Source of the DNA: Cognatilysobacter xinjiangensis
GTDB lineage: Bacteria; Pseudomonadota; Gammaproteobacteria; Xanthomonadales; Xanthomonadaceae
DNA length: 64,000 nucleotides
Reading direction: 5' to 3'
NCBI RefSeq assembly: GCF_014651995.1
Contig: NZ_BMXY01000004.1
Location: 186,001-250,000 of the forward strand
A program made the translations under genes and the position numbers. This document shows positions 17,191 through 25,924 of this stretch, in pieces (within the stretch, counting starts at the first letter, position 1; each line of letters begins with the position of its first letter). The notes under the pieces were generated by a model. That model worked only from the letters and a program-made list of their open reading frames with translations, was not told where the DNA came from and made no database searches.

Positions 17191-18297
17191 TCACATCGAG
17201 CTGTACATGTCCGCGTAGGGATCGTGCTCGGCGCCCGCGCCTTCGGACAGGCGGAACTTGAGCGCGAGGCCGTCGCGCGAGTCGGCGGCGCGCAGCGCGG
17301 CCTCCATGTCGATGCGGCCTTCCTTCGCGAGGCGGAACAGGCACTGGTCGAAGGTCTCCATGCCTTCCTCCAGCGACTCCTCCATCGCCTGCTTGATCTC
17401 GTGCACCTGCCCGCGGCGCATGAGGTCGCGTACGTGCGGCGTGTTGATCAGCACCTCGGTCGCCGGCAGACGGCGGCCGTCGACGCCCACGACGAGCCGC
17501 TGGCTCACCACCGCGCGCAGGTTCAGCGCGAGATTCATCAGCACGTTCTTGTGCGCCGACTCCGGGAAGAAGTTGAGGATGCGCTCGAGCGTCTGGTCGG
17601 CATTGTTGGAGTGCAGCGTCGCCAGGCAGAGGTGGCCGGTCTCGGCGAACGAGATCGCGGCTTCCATCGTCGTCGCGTCCAGGATCTCGCCGATCAGGAT
17701 GACGTCCGGCGCCTCGCGCATCGCGTTCTTCAGCGCGTTATGGAAGCTGTGCGTGTCCAGCCCGACCTCGCGCTGGTTCACGATCGACTTCTTGTGCTTG
17801 TGCAGGAACTCGATCGGATCCTCGATGGTGAGGATGTGGCCGGCCATGTTCGAGTTGCGGTGGTCGATCATCGACGCGAGCGTGGTCGACTTGCCCGAGC
17901 CGGTGCTGCCGACGATGAGCACGAGGCCGCGCGGCGAGACGATGATGTCCTTGAGCACCTGCGGCAGCTGCAGCTCCTCGATCGACGGGATCACGTTCTT
18001 GATCGCGCGGATCACCATGCCCACTTCGCCGCGCTGCTTGAACACGTTGACGCGGAAGCGCCCGGAGTCGGGCAGGGCATAGGCCATGTTGAGCTCGAGG
18101 TTCTTCTCGAACTCGGGCACCTGGCCCTCGTCCATCAGCGAGTACGCGATCTTCTTGACCATGCCCGCGGGCAGGCCGGTATTGCCAAGGGGCTGCAGCT
18201 TCCCCTCCACCTTGATGTAGACCGGCGCCCCCGTCGTCAGAAACATGTCCGACGCGTTCTTCTCCGTCATCAGCTTCAGGAAGTAGCCGATGTCCAT
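17191..18297 (-). CDS. pilU: PilT/PilU-family type IV pilus retraction ATPase (PilU-type)
   Basis: A 368-residue hexameric secretion ATPase that powers or assists pilus retraction. The Walker A is GSTGSGKSTT (about residue 130), the ASP box ILTIEDPIEFLH, and the His box ETGHLCLATLHSNNADQ. The C-terminal TFDQCLFRLAKEGRI block and long acidic tail fit PilU better than PilT. The Walker-B region reads IGEILDATTMEAA where PilT has IGEIRD/IGEVRT-x-ET, so an otherwise common Arg is Leu. It stands alone, with no pilT beside it. It diverges from the OmpA-family gene. A longer ORF upstream is antisense to that gene and was rejected. Confidence 0.88.
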   Translation of the reverse strand: MDIGYFLKLMTEKNASDMFLTTGAPVYIKVEGKLQPLGNTGLPAGMVKKIAYSLMDEGQVPEFEKNLELNMAYALPDSGRFRVNVFKQRGEVGMVIRAIKNVIPSIEELQLPQVLKDIIVSPRGLVLIVGSTGSGKSTTLASMIDHRNSNMAGHILTIEDPIEFLHKHKKSIVNQREVGLDTHSFHNALKNAMREAPDVILIGEILDATTMEAAISFAETGHLCLATLHSNNADQTLERILNFFPESAHKNVLMNLALNLRAVVSQRLVVGVDGRRLPATEVLINTPHVRDLMRRGQVHEIKQAMEESLEEGMETFDQCLFRLAKEGRIDMEAALRAADSRDGLALKFRLSEGAGAEHDPYADMYSSM

Positions 18298-18387
18298 GCA
18301 GTCTCCTCGCTTGGCGTGCAGGTTTGCGCCGGTACGGCCGGCATGGCCACAATGACCGCGCGTCCCCACGCTACGGTCCGGGTCCCC

Positions 18388-19662
18388 ATGTCGCCAAGCT
18401 TCGCACATCCGCGCAACGCGCTTCTTGCCCTTGCTCTCACCGTGGCGCTCGCCGGCTGCGCGAGTCTTCCGCCACCGACGGGCGAGCTGGCCGCGGCCCA
18501 GCAGGCGGTCGCACGTGCGAGCCAGGGCGATGCCGACCAGTACGCCGGCGCCGAACTGGCGCGGGCGCGGGCCCAGCTGTCGCAGGCCCAGGCCGCGATG
18601 TCGTCGAGCCATGAGGATGATGCGCGCAACCTCGCGCTCGCCGCCGCCGCCGAGGCCGATCTCGCGCACGCGCGCAGCCGCGCCGCGGTCGCCGAGGCGG
18701 CGCATGCGCAGCGCGAGCGCGAGGTGGCCGAGCTGCAGCAGCGCCTCGGGATCGATGCCGACGCCCCCGCCACGCTGCCTCAACCACCCGCCGAGACGGT
18801 CGGCAACCACGCCGCACGCCTGCAGGCACTGGCCGCCGACCCGCGCCTTTCCGGCCTCGCGGAATTCGAGCGCGTGCAGGCGCGTCAGGCGATCGATGGG
18901 CTCGCGACGGTGAAGTCGCGCCAGCGTCCCGCCGCTGAGGCGCTGGCCGAGCGTCGCGTGCGCGCGGCCGAGCTCGCCGCGTACGCGCAGGCACTCCAGC
19001 GCGACGCCGATCGCCTGGAGCGCACCTATACCGAGCTGCAGCTGGAGGCCACGCGACGCGAGGCCGCCGAGGCCCGCGCCGAGGCGGAGCGCCTCCGTCT
19101 CGAGGCCCAACTTCGCGCCGAGGAGACCGAGCGCCTGCGCGAGCAGGCGGCGGTCGAGGAGCAGGCCCGCCAGGAGGCCGAGCAGGCCCTGCAGGGCGCC
19201 GCCACGCAGCAGGCCGCCAAACTGTCGGCGGCGCGCGAGAAGGAACTCTCGCTCGCCCGCGAAGAGGCCGAACTGGTCGCTGGCGCCAAGCTGCCACCGA
19301 TGAAGCGCGACAGCCGCGGCGAGGTGTTCACGCTCGCCGGCGACGCTTTCGCCTCCGGACAGGCGACGCTCACCGCCGGCGCGTCGGGCAACCTCCGCGC
19401 GCTCGCGCACTATCTCGACGTCTCGCGCGCCACGGCCGTCCGCATCGAAGGCCATACCGACAGCCAGGGCGACGCGGCGTCCAACCAGGCGCTGTCGCAG
19501 CGGCGCGCCGACGCGGTGCGCAAGGCGCTGGTCGCCGGCGGTGCGGGCAGCGTGCGCATCGATGCCGCGGGCCGCGGCGCGACGCAGCCGGTCGGCGACA
19601 ACGGCACCGCCGCCGGGCGCGCCAAGAATCGCCGGGTCGAGATCATCGTCACGCAGAAATAA
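18388..19662 (+). CDS. OmpA-family lipoprotein with coiled-coil region
   Basis: A 424-residue outer-membrane lipoprotein. The signal peptide ends in lipobox Leu21-Ala-Gly-Cys24. A DUF4398-like Ala/Gln-rich helical region follows (about 30-100), then a long Ala/Glu/Arg coiled coil (about 190-300), and a C-terminal OmpA domain with FTLAGDAFASGQATL, VRIEGHTDSQGD, LSQRRADAVRKAL and NRRVEIIV, which binds peptidoglycan in the family. ATG 18388 is preferred over ATG 18352 because it gives a compact lipoprotein signal. It probably links outer membrane and cell wall; no specific partner is visible. Confidence 0.88.
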   Translation: MSPSFAHPRNALLALALTVALAGCASLPPPTGELAAAQQAVARASQGDADQYAGAELARARAQLSQAQAAMSSSHEDDARNLALAAAAEADLAHARSRAAVAEAAHAQREREVAELQQRLGIDADAPATLPQPPAETVGNHAARLQALAADPRLSGLAEFERVQARQAIDGLATVKSRQRPAAEALAERRVRAAELAAYAQALQRDADRLERTYTELQLEATRREAAEARAEAERLRLEAQLRAEETERLREQAAVEEQARQEAEQALQGAATQQAAKLSAAREKELSLAREEAELVAGAKLPPMKRDSRGEVFTLAGDAFASGQATLTAGASGNLRALAHYLDVSRATAVRIEGHTDSQGDAASNQALSQRRADAVRKALVAGGAGSVRIDAAGRGATQPVGDNGTAAGRAKNRRVEIIVTQK

Positions 19663-19783
19663 GCGATTTTCCGCGGATTTAACGCGGTTTTCGCGGCAGC
19701 TTCAGTCCTGTGACGACCGGCTGTCGGCCGTGGTCCAGTGCCGCTTGCCCCGCCCGGACACGGGGAGTACGGTCGAGTTGAAA

Positions 19784-19800
19784 GGGGCCTCGACGGCCCC
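19784..19800 (+). other. GC-rich hairpin between the OmpA-family gene and the DUF465 gene
   Basis: The 244-base gap 19663-19906 holds a GGGGCC-TCGAC-GGCCCC hairpin without a T run. I see no small ORF or clear promoter in the rest of the gap. The hairpin could be a weak terminator. Confidence 0.35.
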
Positions 19801-19906
19801 TCGCAACGCCGGGTCGCGCACCGCCGGCACTGCACGCGGTGACGCGACGCGGCCACACCGTTTCCGGTGGCCCCCGCCGCCGGATGCCAGTGCCGAGGAG
19901 GTTTGC

Positions 19907-20125
19907 ATGTTCGAAGACCGGTCCGTGAGCGAGCTCGACAGCCTGATCAAGGGCAACCCCGAATTCAGGCAGCTCTACCAGCACCACCAGGATCTCGACC
20001 GACGGGTGATGAATGCCGAACTGGGCATCAGTCCGGTCGACGACCTCGAACTCACGCGCATGAAGCGCGAGAAGCTCCACGCCAAGGACCGCCTGTTCCG
20101 CATGGCGGGCTCGCTGCTGCACTGA
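19907..20125 (+). CDS. YdcH/DUF465 family protein
   Basis: A 72-residue, highly charged helical protein of the DUF465 family, recognisable by FRQLYQHHQDLDRRV, an acidic spacer, and LELTRMKREKLHAKDRL. The function is unknown; family members are small coiled-coil-like hairpins common in proteobacteria. GAGGAG lies 8 bases upstream of ATG 19907, supporting the start. It precedes the cystathionine beta-synthase gene by about 100 bases. Confidence 0.88.
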   Translation: MFEDRSVSELDSLIKGNPEFRQLYQHHQDLDRRVMNAELGISPVDDLELTRMKREKLHAKDRLFRMAGSLLH

Positions 20126-20227
20126 TGCGAACTCACGGACGCCGCTGCCGCACCCGCGGCGCGGCGGCCGTCGGCCGCTTCGCGCGGCCCGGTAGAATGG
20201 GCGGATTCCCCGCTGTACGGATCCGCC

Positions 20228-21604
20228 ATGCCCCTGCACCAGTCCGTTCTCGAGCTGATCGGCCGCACGCCGATCGTGAAGGCGCAGCGCCTCGATACCG
20301 GCGTCTGCGAGCTCTACCTCAAGCTCGAGAGCCAGAACCCCGGCGGCTCCATCAAGGACCGCATCGGCCTGAAGATGATCGAGGCCGCCGAGAAGCGCGG
20401 CGAGATCAAGCCCGGCGACACGCTGGTCGAAGGCACCGCGGGCAACACCGGCATCGGCCTCGCGCTGGTCGCGCAGCAGAAGGGCTACAAGCTCATCCTC
20501 GTCGTGCCCGACAAGATGAGCCGCGAGAAGATCTTCAATCTCAAGGCGATGGGCGCGCAGGTGGTGCTCACGCGCAGCGACGTCGCCAAGGGCCATCCCG
20601 ACTACTACCAGGACATGGCCGCGCGCATCGCGAGCGAGACGCCGGGCGCCTACTTCATCAACCAGTTCGGCAACCCCGACAATCCGGCGGCGCACGAGTT
20701 CGGCACCGGGCCGGAAATCCTCGAGCAGATGGCCGAGGTCGGCGGACTCGACGCGATCGTGTTCGGCTGCGGCAGCTCCGGCACGATGACCGGCCTGTCG
20801 CGCTGCTTCGCCGAGAAGTCGCCGAACACCGAGCTGATCCTCGCCGATCCGGTCGGCTCGATCCTTGAGGAGTACATCAACCGCGGCACGCTGTCCGAGA
20901 AGAGCGGCAGCTGGATGGTCGAGGGCATCGGCGAGGACTTCCTGCCGGGCATCTCGGACTTCTCGCGCGTCAAGAAGGCCTACGCGATTTCCGACAAGGA
21001 GAGCTTTCTCACCGCGCGCGAGCTGCTGGAGAAGGAGGGCGTCCTCGGCGGCTCGTCGACCGGCACGCTGCTCGCCGCCGCGCTGCGTTACTGCCGCGAA
21101 CAGACTACGCCCAAGAAGGTGTTGGTGTTCGTCTGCGACACGGGCAACAAGTACCTGTCGAAGATGTACAACGACTACTGGATGCTCGACAACGGCTTCC
21201 TCGAGCGCGAGCAGCGCGGCGACCTGCGCGACCTCATCCTGCGCCCGTACTCGCAGCGCGACACGGTGGTCGTCGGCCCGAAGGACCTGCTGGTGACCGC
21301 GTACCAGCGCATGAAGCTCTACGACGTGTCGCAGCTCCCGGTGATGGACGGCGACCAACTGGTCGGCATCGTCGACGAGTCCGACGTGCTGCTGCACGTC
21401 TACGGCGACGAGCAGCGCTTCCGCGACCCGGTATCGACGGCGATGGTCAGCAAGCTCGACAAGATCGACGTGCGCTCGCCCATCGAGGCGCTGCTGCCGG
21501 TGTTCGACCGCGGGCACGTGGCGATCATCAGCGAGGGCGAGCGGTTCCTCGGGCTGATCACGCGCATCGACCTGCTGAACTATCTGCGGCGTCGGGTGCA
21601 GTAA
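20228..21604 (+). CDS. Cystathionine beta-synthase (pyridoxal-phosphate enzyme with CBS domains)
   Basis: A 458-residue protein. Residues 1 to about 320 are a fold-type II PLP enzyme with the cofactor Lys43 in NPGGSIKDRIG, the EGTAGNTGIGLA phosphate/substrate loop and GCGSSGTMTG. Residues from about 335 form a CBS-domain pair (LLVTAYQRMKLYDVSQLPVMDGDQ..., then MVSKLDKIDVRSPIEALLPVF). It condenses serine and homocysteine to cystathionine, or uses O-acetylserine like a cysteine synthase. The neighbouring metB-type gene favours the reverse-transsulfuration role. ATG 20228 fits the family start. Confidence 0.92.
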   Translation: MPLHQSVLELIGRTPIVKAQRLDTGVCELYLKLESQNPGGSIKDRIGLKMIEAAEKRGEIKPGDTLVEGTAGNTGIGLALVAQQKGYKLILVVPDKMSREKIFNLKAMGAQVVLTRSDVAKGHPDYYQDMAARIASETPGAYFINQFGNPDNPAAHEFGTGPEILEQMAEVGGLDAIVFGCGSSGTMTGLSRCFAEKSPNTELILADPVGSILEEYINRGTLSEKSGSWMVEGIGEDFLPGISDFSRVKKAYAISDKESFLTARELLEKEGVLGGSSTGTLLAAALRYCREQTTPKKVLVFVCDTGNKYLSKMYNDYWMLDNGFLEREQRGDLRDLILRPYSQRDTVVVGPKDLLVTAYQRMKLYDVSQLPVMDGDQLVGIVDESDVLLHVYGDEQRFRDPVSTAMVSKLDKIDVRSPIEALLPVFDRGHVAIISEGERFLGLITRIDLLNYLRRRVQ

Positions 21605-21671
21605 GCCCGCGCTTCCAATTTCTGCGCGGCATGGTCGACCCGTGCCGCGCCTACCACGGAAACCCTTTCGC

Positions 21672-22838
21672 ATGAGCCAGCACGACGAACGCGACTTCGG
21701 CCTCGGCACGCGCGCCATCCACGCCGGACAGTCGCCGGATCCCTCGACGGGCGCCGTAATGACGCCGATCTACGCGACCTCGACCTACGTGCAGTCCAGC
21801 CCGGGCGAGCACCAGGGCTTCGAGTATTCGCGCAGCCACAACCCGACGCGCTTCGCCTACGAGCGCTGCGTCGCGGCGCTGGAAGGCGGCACGCGCGGCT
21901 TCGCGTTCGCCTCGGGCCTGGCGGCCACGTCGACCATCCTCGAGATGCTCGACAGCGGCAGCCACGTCATCGCGATGGACGACGTCTACGGCGGCACCTA
22001 CCGCCTGTTCGAGCGCGTGCGCCGCCGCAGCGCAGGCCTGGACTTCAGCTGGGTCGACCTCACCGATCCGGCCGCCTTCGAGGCCGCGATCCGGCCCGAA
22101 ACGAAGATGGTCTGGATCGAGACGCCGACCAACCCGCTGCTCAAGCTGGTGGACATCGAGCAGATCGCGTCGATCGCACGCAGGCGCGGCCTGATCGTCG
22201 TGGTCGACAATACCTTCTGCTCGCCGATGATCCAGCGTCCGCTCGAACTCGGCGCGCACATCGTCATGCACTCGGCGACCAAGTACCTCAACGGCCATTC
22301 CGACATCGTCGGCGGCATGGTGGTGGTTGGCGACGATGCCGAGCTCGCCGAGACGATGGCCTTCCTGCAGAACGCCGTCGGCGGCGTGCAGGGCCCGTTC
22401 GACAGTTTCCTGGCGCTGCGCGGCCTCAAGACGCTCCACCTGCGCATGCGCGCGCACTGCGAGAACGCGCAGGCGCTGGCCGAGTGGCTGCAGACGCATC
22501 CGGCGATCGAGCGCGTGGTCTATCCGGGTCTTGCGGACCACCCGCAGCACGAGCTCGCCAAGCGCCAGATGCACGGCTTCGGCGGCATGGTCACCATCTT
22601 CGTCAAGGGCGGCCTCGAGGCCGCCAAGCGCTTCTGCGAGCGCACCGAACTGTTCGCGCTGGCCGAGTCGCTCGGCGGCGTGGAAAGCCTCGTCAACCAC
22701 CCGGCGATCATGACGCACGCGTCGGTGCCGCCGGAAAGGCGCGCGCAGTTGGGGCTGTTTGACAACCTCGTGCGGTTGAGCGTGGGTGTCGAGGACTTGG
22801 CCGATCTGCAAGCGGATCTCGACGCTGCGCTGGCCTGA
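21672..22838 (+). CDS. metB: Cystathionine gamma-lyase/gamma-synthase (MetB type)
   Basis: A 388-residue Cys/Met-metabolism PLP enzyme. GTRAIHAGQ at the N terminus, YSRSHNPTR, the SGLAATST loop, ETPTNPLLK, VVVDNTFCSP, and the cofactor Lys in HSATKYLNGHSD are intact, as is the C-terminal SLGGVESLVNHPA block. It cleaves cystathionine or makes it from an O-acyl-homoserine; with the upstream beta-synthase the lyase direction is plausible. In Xanthomonas this gene is the conserved left border of the LPS locus, and here too the gene content changes sharply after it. Confidence 0.94.
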   Translation: MSQHDERDFGLGTRAIHAGQSPDPSTGAVMTPIYATSTYVQSSPGEHQGFEYSRSHNPTRFAYERCVAALEGGTRGFAFASGLAATSTILEMLDSGSHVIAMDDVYGGTYRLFERVRRRSAGLDFSWVDLTDPAAFEAAIRPETKMVWIETPTNPLLKLVDIEQIASIARRRGLIVVVDNTFCSPMIQRPLELGAHIVMHSATKYLNGHSDIVGGMVVVGDDAELAETMAFLQNAVGGVQGPFDSFLALRGLKTLHLRMRAHCENAQALAEWLQTHPAIERVVYPGLADHPQHELAKRQMHGFGGMVTIFVKGGLEAAKRFCERTELFALAESLGGVESLVNHPAIMTHASVPPERRAQLGLFDNLVRLSVGVEDLADLQADLDAALA

Positions 22839-22845
22839 AACAAAA

Positions 22846-22872
22846 CGGAAGCCCCCGAAGCGGGGGCTTCCG
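22846..22872. terminator. Bidirectional terminator after metB
   Basis: The 11-bp stem CGGAAGCCCCC (22846-22856)/GGGGGCTTCCG (22862-22872) with a 5-base loop lies between convergent metB and a lipoprotein gene; an AAAA run precedes it. Confidence 0.82.
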
Positions 22873-22873
22873 A

Positions 22874-23359
22874 TCAGCGGATCTGGAAGTCGACGATACC
22901 GACGGGCCGCATATTGATATCGATCTGGACGTTGTAGCGGCCCGGCTTCATGCCGTCGGCAGCGCTGAAGGAAAAGAGCACGGCCTGCTGCCCGGGCTCA
23001 ATCTTGGCCGTTTCTTCCTTATGCGTCCTGCCGTCCTGATAGGTCCAGTACACGCGCGCATTTCCGCCGCTAGGCGGTAGGCGACCCTCGGAATAGCTCG
23101 CGTAGACCGTGTCGTTGACCGTGAACTGGGGGCTGTCCGCACGCACGGCGACATCGCCGTTCACCTGCGTGCCGACGGCGATCGCATTCGCGTCGACGGA
23201 CACGGGGTTCAGGCCACCGGAAACGCCGCTGGGTGTCGAGGCGCCCGTCGGGCGTTCCGTCTTGGATGTGGCGGCCGGCATATCTTCCGCGCCCTCATTA
23301 CAGGCGGCGAGCACGAATGCGGCGAGGGTTGCAAAAACGAACAGGCGCAGCCTTGGCAT
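22874..23359 (-). CDS. Small lipoprotein with predicted Ig-like domain
   Basis: A 161-residue lipoprotein with a signal peptide ending in the lipobox Leu-Ala-Ala-Cys (Cys20), then a Thr/Ser/Pro-rich linker, then a beta-rich domain of about 110 residues (NGDVAVRADSPQFTVNDTVY through PGRYNVQIDINMRPVG). The sequence pattern suggests an immunoglobulin-like fold; I do not recognise the family. I chose the ATG giving a standard lipoprotein signal over one 20 codons upstream. It is the first gene inside the locus on the metB side. Confidence 0.72.
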   Translation of the reverse strand: MPRLRLFVFATLAAFVLAACNEGAEDMPAATSKTERPTGASTPSGVSGGLNPVSVDANAIAVGTQVNGDVAVRADSPQFTVNDTVYASYSEGRLPPSGGNARVYWTYQDGRTHKEETAKIEPGQQAVLFSFSAADGMKPGRYNVQIDINMRPVGIVDFQIR

Positions 23360-23422
23360 TCCAATTCCTCGTTGCGGGCGAATGCGGATTATGCCAGCTG
23401 CCTTCCCGACGGCTCTCACTAC

Positions 23423-24184
23423 CTAGTTCGTCAGATCGATCGCATAGCGGCGGTTCAGTTCACGAACTTCCCTGCGGAAAAGCGTCTTGAGGATGCGTCG
23501 CACAATGCGGTCCCCGTCCCGCTCGTAGCGCCCTTCGAATACGGGCGGAAATTCGGCTGGGCTATGCGCCTGTGGAAGCCCGAGAAATTGTCGGACTCCA
23601 GCAACTACGGCCGCTGGATCCTGACGTAGATCGCACGTCCGAAGCAGAAGCACGTTATGTCGAGGGGTATGGCGGAAGAGCGCATCCAGTTGTCGGCAGT
23701 AGCGGCTGCGCGCGACATACGACTGCATGATTCTTGGCGAATCCTGGGTCAGTTCCGTGCGATGCCTCCACAGCCGATAGGGCTCACCAAGAAGCGCGGC
23801 AGCAAGCGGGAGATGTTCGTTGCCGCGCCCGCGTTCCATGTAGTAATGGGACAGGGATCTGTCGACAGGATCACGCAGCAGGATGATCCAGCGCATCGTC
23901 GGGTTGTAGGCCGAAATTCGACGGATCAGCCGTTCGTCGAACATGTACAGCGGCGTCGCGTCTCCCACGAGGCAAGGGACATTCGTCCTGGGCCAGAAGG
24001 CGGCGAAGCGACTATCGATATCTGCTGCGGTCCAGCTCTCGTCGAAATCCGGATGGTCGAACAGGTGGGCTTCTTTTCCCAGAGGCAGGCAAATGTCCGA
24101 AAAGGCGGACATATAGGTCGCGAGCGCGGTGGTCCCGGCCTTCTGGGCGCCGCCGATGACGAACGTGATGCGAGGGGAGGTCAT
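23423..24184 (-). CDS. Sulfotransferase family protein
   Basis: A 253-residue PAPS-dependent sulfotransferase. The N-terminal P-loop-like 5'-phosphosulfate motif is VIGGAQKAGTTAL, and the 3'-phosphate motif is ILLRDPVDRSLSHYYM, both in the right order and spacing. Acceptors in this family include glycans and lipids; here the glycan locus suggests a surface sugar. The ATG at the complement of 24182-24184 overlaps the stop of the upstream sulfotransferase by 4 bases, so the two are translationally coupled. Codon use is less GC-biased than in the core genes. Confidence 0.88.
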   Translation of the reverse strand: MTSPRITFVIGGAQKAGTTALATYMSAFSDICLPLGKEAHLFDHPDFDESWTAADIDSRFAAFWPRTNVPCLVGDATPLYMFDERLIRRISAYNPTMRWIILLRDPVDRSLSHYYMERGRGNEHLPLAAALLGEPYRLWRHRTELTQDSPRIMQSYVARSRYCRQLDALFRHTPRHNVLLLRTCDLRQDPAAVVAGVRQFLGLPQAHSPAEFPPVFEGRYERDGDRIVRRILKTLFRREVRELNRRYAIDLTN

Positions 24185-25020
24185 TCTGCTGCGTCCACGC
24201 TGCAGTACTGTTCCTCGATTTCCCGCGTTGTGTACCAGCGTTCCCACGCACGCGACCCCGACATCAGCTTCGTGATTGCAGCGGTGGGTACGCCGGTGTC
24301 GCCACCGGGACGGTTCCTGCTCGCAAGTCGCGGTACATGGCCCGGTCTGCTGCCAGCGACAGTGAATAGCGCTTCGCCGTGTGAGCTGACGATGTCCTCG
24401 TAGCGCAGCACACGCGCGGGATCGAGTCGGCTGAAGCGTTCGAAGAACCAGTCCAGAAGAACGATCTGCCGTTCAAGAACCGTCGGCAACGCACTGATCC
24501 GGTCACGCAGTTCGGGATCAAGTGACTCGCCGGCAGGGGCGCGTCCTTCGCGCACCGGCAGATCGACGGAAGTCCAGGATGCAAGCGCAGCGACGGGGTT
24601 CCGGACGATCGCGATAACCGGAACCGCGTTGCCGAGCTCCGGAAGCAGGGCGGTAAAAGCGGCATTGTGCTTGATCACAAGGAGGTAATCGGCGCCAGCC
24701 ACATCGACCTTGATCGTCCCCTCTTCCACCACCAGACGGCGCCGCGAGTCCGCCGCCGTCCCGGAAAAAGGGTTGTCCGGCACGCGCCCATCGACCTGCT
24801 TGCTGGGTGCCGTGGCCGTAGACCTGATCTGTTCGCGCACTTGCCCGAAATAGTGCTCCACCTCACGGATCGCCGCGGCGCGATCTCCGGGTAGCGTCGA
24901 GACAGCCATCGGCTCGAACAGCGCAACCGTGGAGGGGCATTGCGACAGTAGATGACAGCAAAGCGTGGTGCCACTGCGCGGGATGCCGGTGAGCGCAAGG
25001 TTGCGGGGGGGCAGATTCAT
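24181..25020 (-). CDS. Second sulfotransferase-like protein
   Basis: A 279-residue protein with an N-terminal LTGIPRSGTTLCCHLL P-loop, as in glycan or lipid sulfotransferases, and a distal VIAIVRNPVAALASW segment matching the 3'-phosphate-binding motif. It is quite different in sequence from the downstream sulfotransferase, so the two probably modify different positions or acceptors. The longer upstream ORF is an overlap shadow of the glycosyltransferase gene; the ATG at 25020 overlaps that gene's end by 4 bases. The leftward unit appears continuous. Confidence 0.83.
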   Translation of the reverse strand: MNLPPRNLALTGIPRSGTTLCCHLLSQCPSTVALFEPMAVSTLPGDRAAAIREVEHYFGQVREQIRSTATAPSKQVDGRVPDNPFSGTAADSRRRLVVEEGTIKVDVAGADYLLVIKHNAAFTALLPELGNAVPVIAIVRNPVAALASWTSVDLPVREGRAPAGESLDPELRDRISALPTVLERQIVLLDWFFERFSRLDPARVLRYEDIVSSHGEALFTVAGSRPGHVPRLASRNRPGGDTGVPTAAITKLMSGSRAWERWYTTREIEEQYCSVDAAE

Positions 25021-25922
25021 CCTTCGATCCCAAGCGAGTCCAGTATCCGATGAAAGGCGAGCCGCTCCTGCGCAAGGCTGTAACGCGTAGCGGTCGACAA
25101 CCCGTTCGCGACGAGACGAGCGGCATCCGCCGGCGTCAGCGACGCGACGGCTACTGCGAGTTCTTGGGCGTCCGCGGCGGGTGCGAGGCAATTAACGCCT
25201 GACTCGACGTACTGCCGGTTGCCAACGCAATCGGGCATCACGGTGGCGCATCCCAGCGCCATCGCCTCCAGCCCCGGCAAATAGAAGCCCTCACTGGGGT
25301 CGGGCAAAAGCACCGCGATGTGCGCCGCGGCCATTTGCGAAAGATATTCCGCTCGTGGGAGCCACCGATCGCTTACATGGGATTCGATGCCGCGGAGCCG
25401 TAGGTCCGCCGCCAAGCGATGCCCCAATTCCGGTCGCTTCTGTGCGCCGATGAACACGTTGGGGCCACGTTTGGGGCGGTCAACGTATCCACTGACGTCA
25501 ATCGCCGCTGGAATCACATGCACGGGGCCGTTCACCCGGCCCGTCGCGAGGATGGCTTGTGCGACAGCCTCGCTTACGCAGATGCGTACGGCCGGGCGGT
25601 CGAGATACTCGAACAGCGGGGAGGCAGGATCCGCGTGACGGACATGCTGGACGATGTTGATGACAGGAGGGTGCTCCGAGGGGATCGCGCTCCAATCAAG
25701 TCCGCCGACGAAGAGGGCCGAGGCATCGCAGGGTTGCCACTTGTGCAGACGACGGGCCGTCTCCTGCCACCACGGATTTCCTTCCGAGATGCTGTCGGGC
25801 GTTAGATAGATGAACGGCGACCACCGCGGATGCGTGGCCGCATGGTTGAAGTAATCCCAGACCTTTCCGTGGCCACCGGTATAGCTTCGGAAATCGCGGT
25901 GGAAATAGAGGCGAGCGGTCAC
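25017..25922 (-). CDS. GT4-type glycosyltransferase
   Basis: A 301-residue glycosyltransferase of the GT-B fold. The C-terminal donor-binding half is recognisable: NVFIGAQKRPELG, then LLPDPSEGFYLPGLEAMALGCATVMPD, which carries the E-x7-E-like motif of GT4 enzymes. The N-terminal half is short, with a GGHGKVWDYFNHA start. It probably adds one sugar to the glycan exported by the Wzm/Wzt pair. Acceptor and donor cannot be read from sequence. Overlaps upstream of the sulfotransferase gene suggest sugar addition and sulfation are coordinated. Confidence 0.82.
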   Translation of the reverse strand: MTARLYFHRDFRSYTGGHGKVWDYFNHAATHPRWSPFIYLTPDSISEGNPWWQETARRLHKWQPCDASALFVGGLDWSAIPSEHPPVINIVQHVRHADPASPLFEYLDRPAVRICVSEAVAQAILATGRVNGPVHVIPAAIDVSGYVDRPKRGPNVFIGAQKRPELGHRLAADLRLRGIESHVSDRWLPRAEYLSQMAAAHIAVLLPDPSEGFYLPGLEAMALGCATVMPDCVGNRQYVESGVNCLAPAADAQELAVAVASLTPADAARLVANGLSTATRYSLAQERLAFHRILDSLGIEG

Positions 25923-25924
25923 GC

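Noticed and set aside
16645-18351. ORF extending the OmpA-family gene upstream to a 1005-aa protein
   Set aside because: It reads antisense through maiA end, a terminator and the whole of pilU; the lipoprotein signal at 18388 sets the real start.
18298-19455. N-terminal extension of the PilU-type ORF to 754 aa
   Set aside because: It is antisense to the OmpA-family gene, and PilU proteins begin at MDIGYFLKLM.
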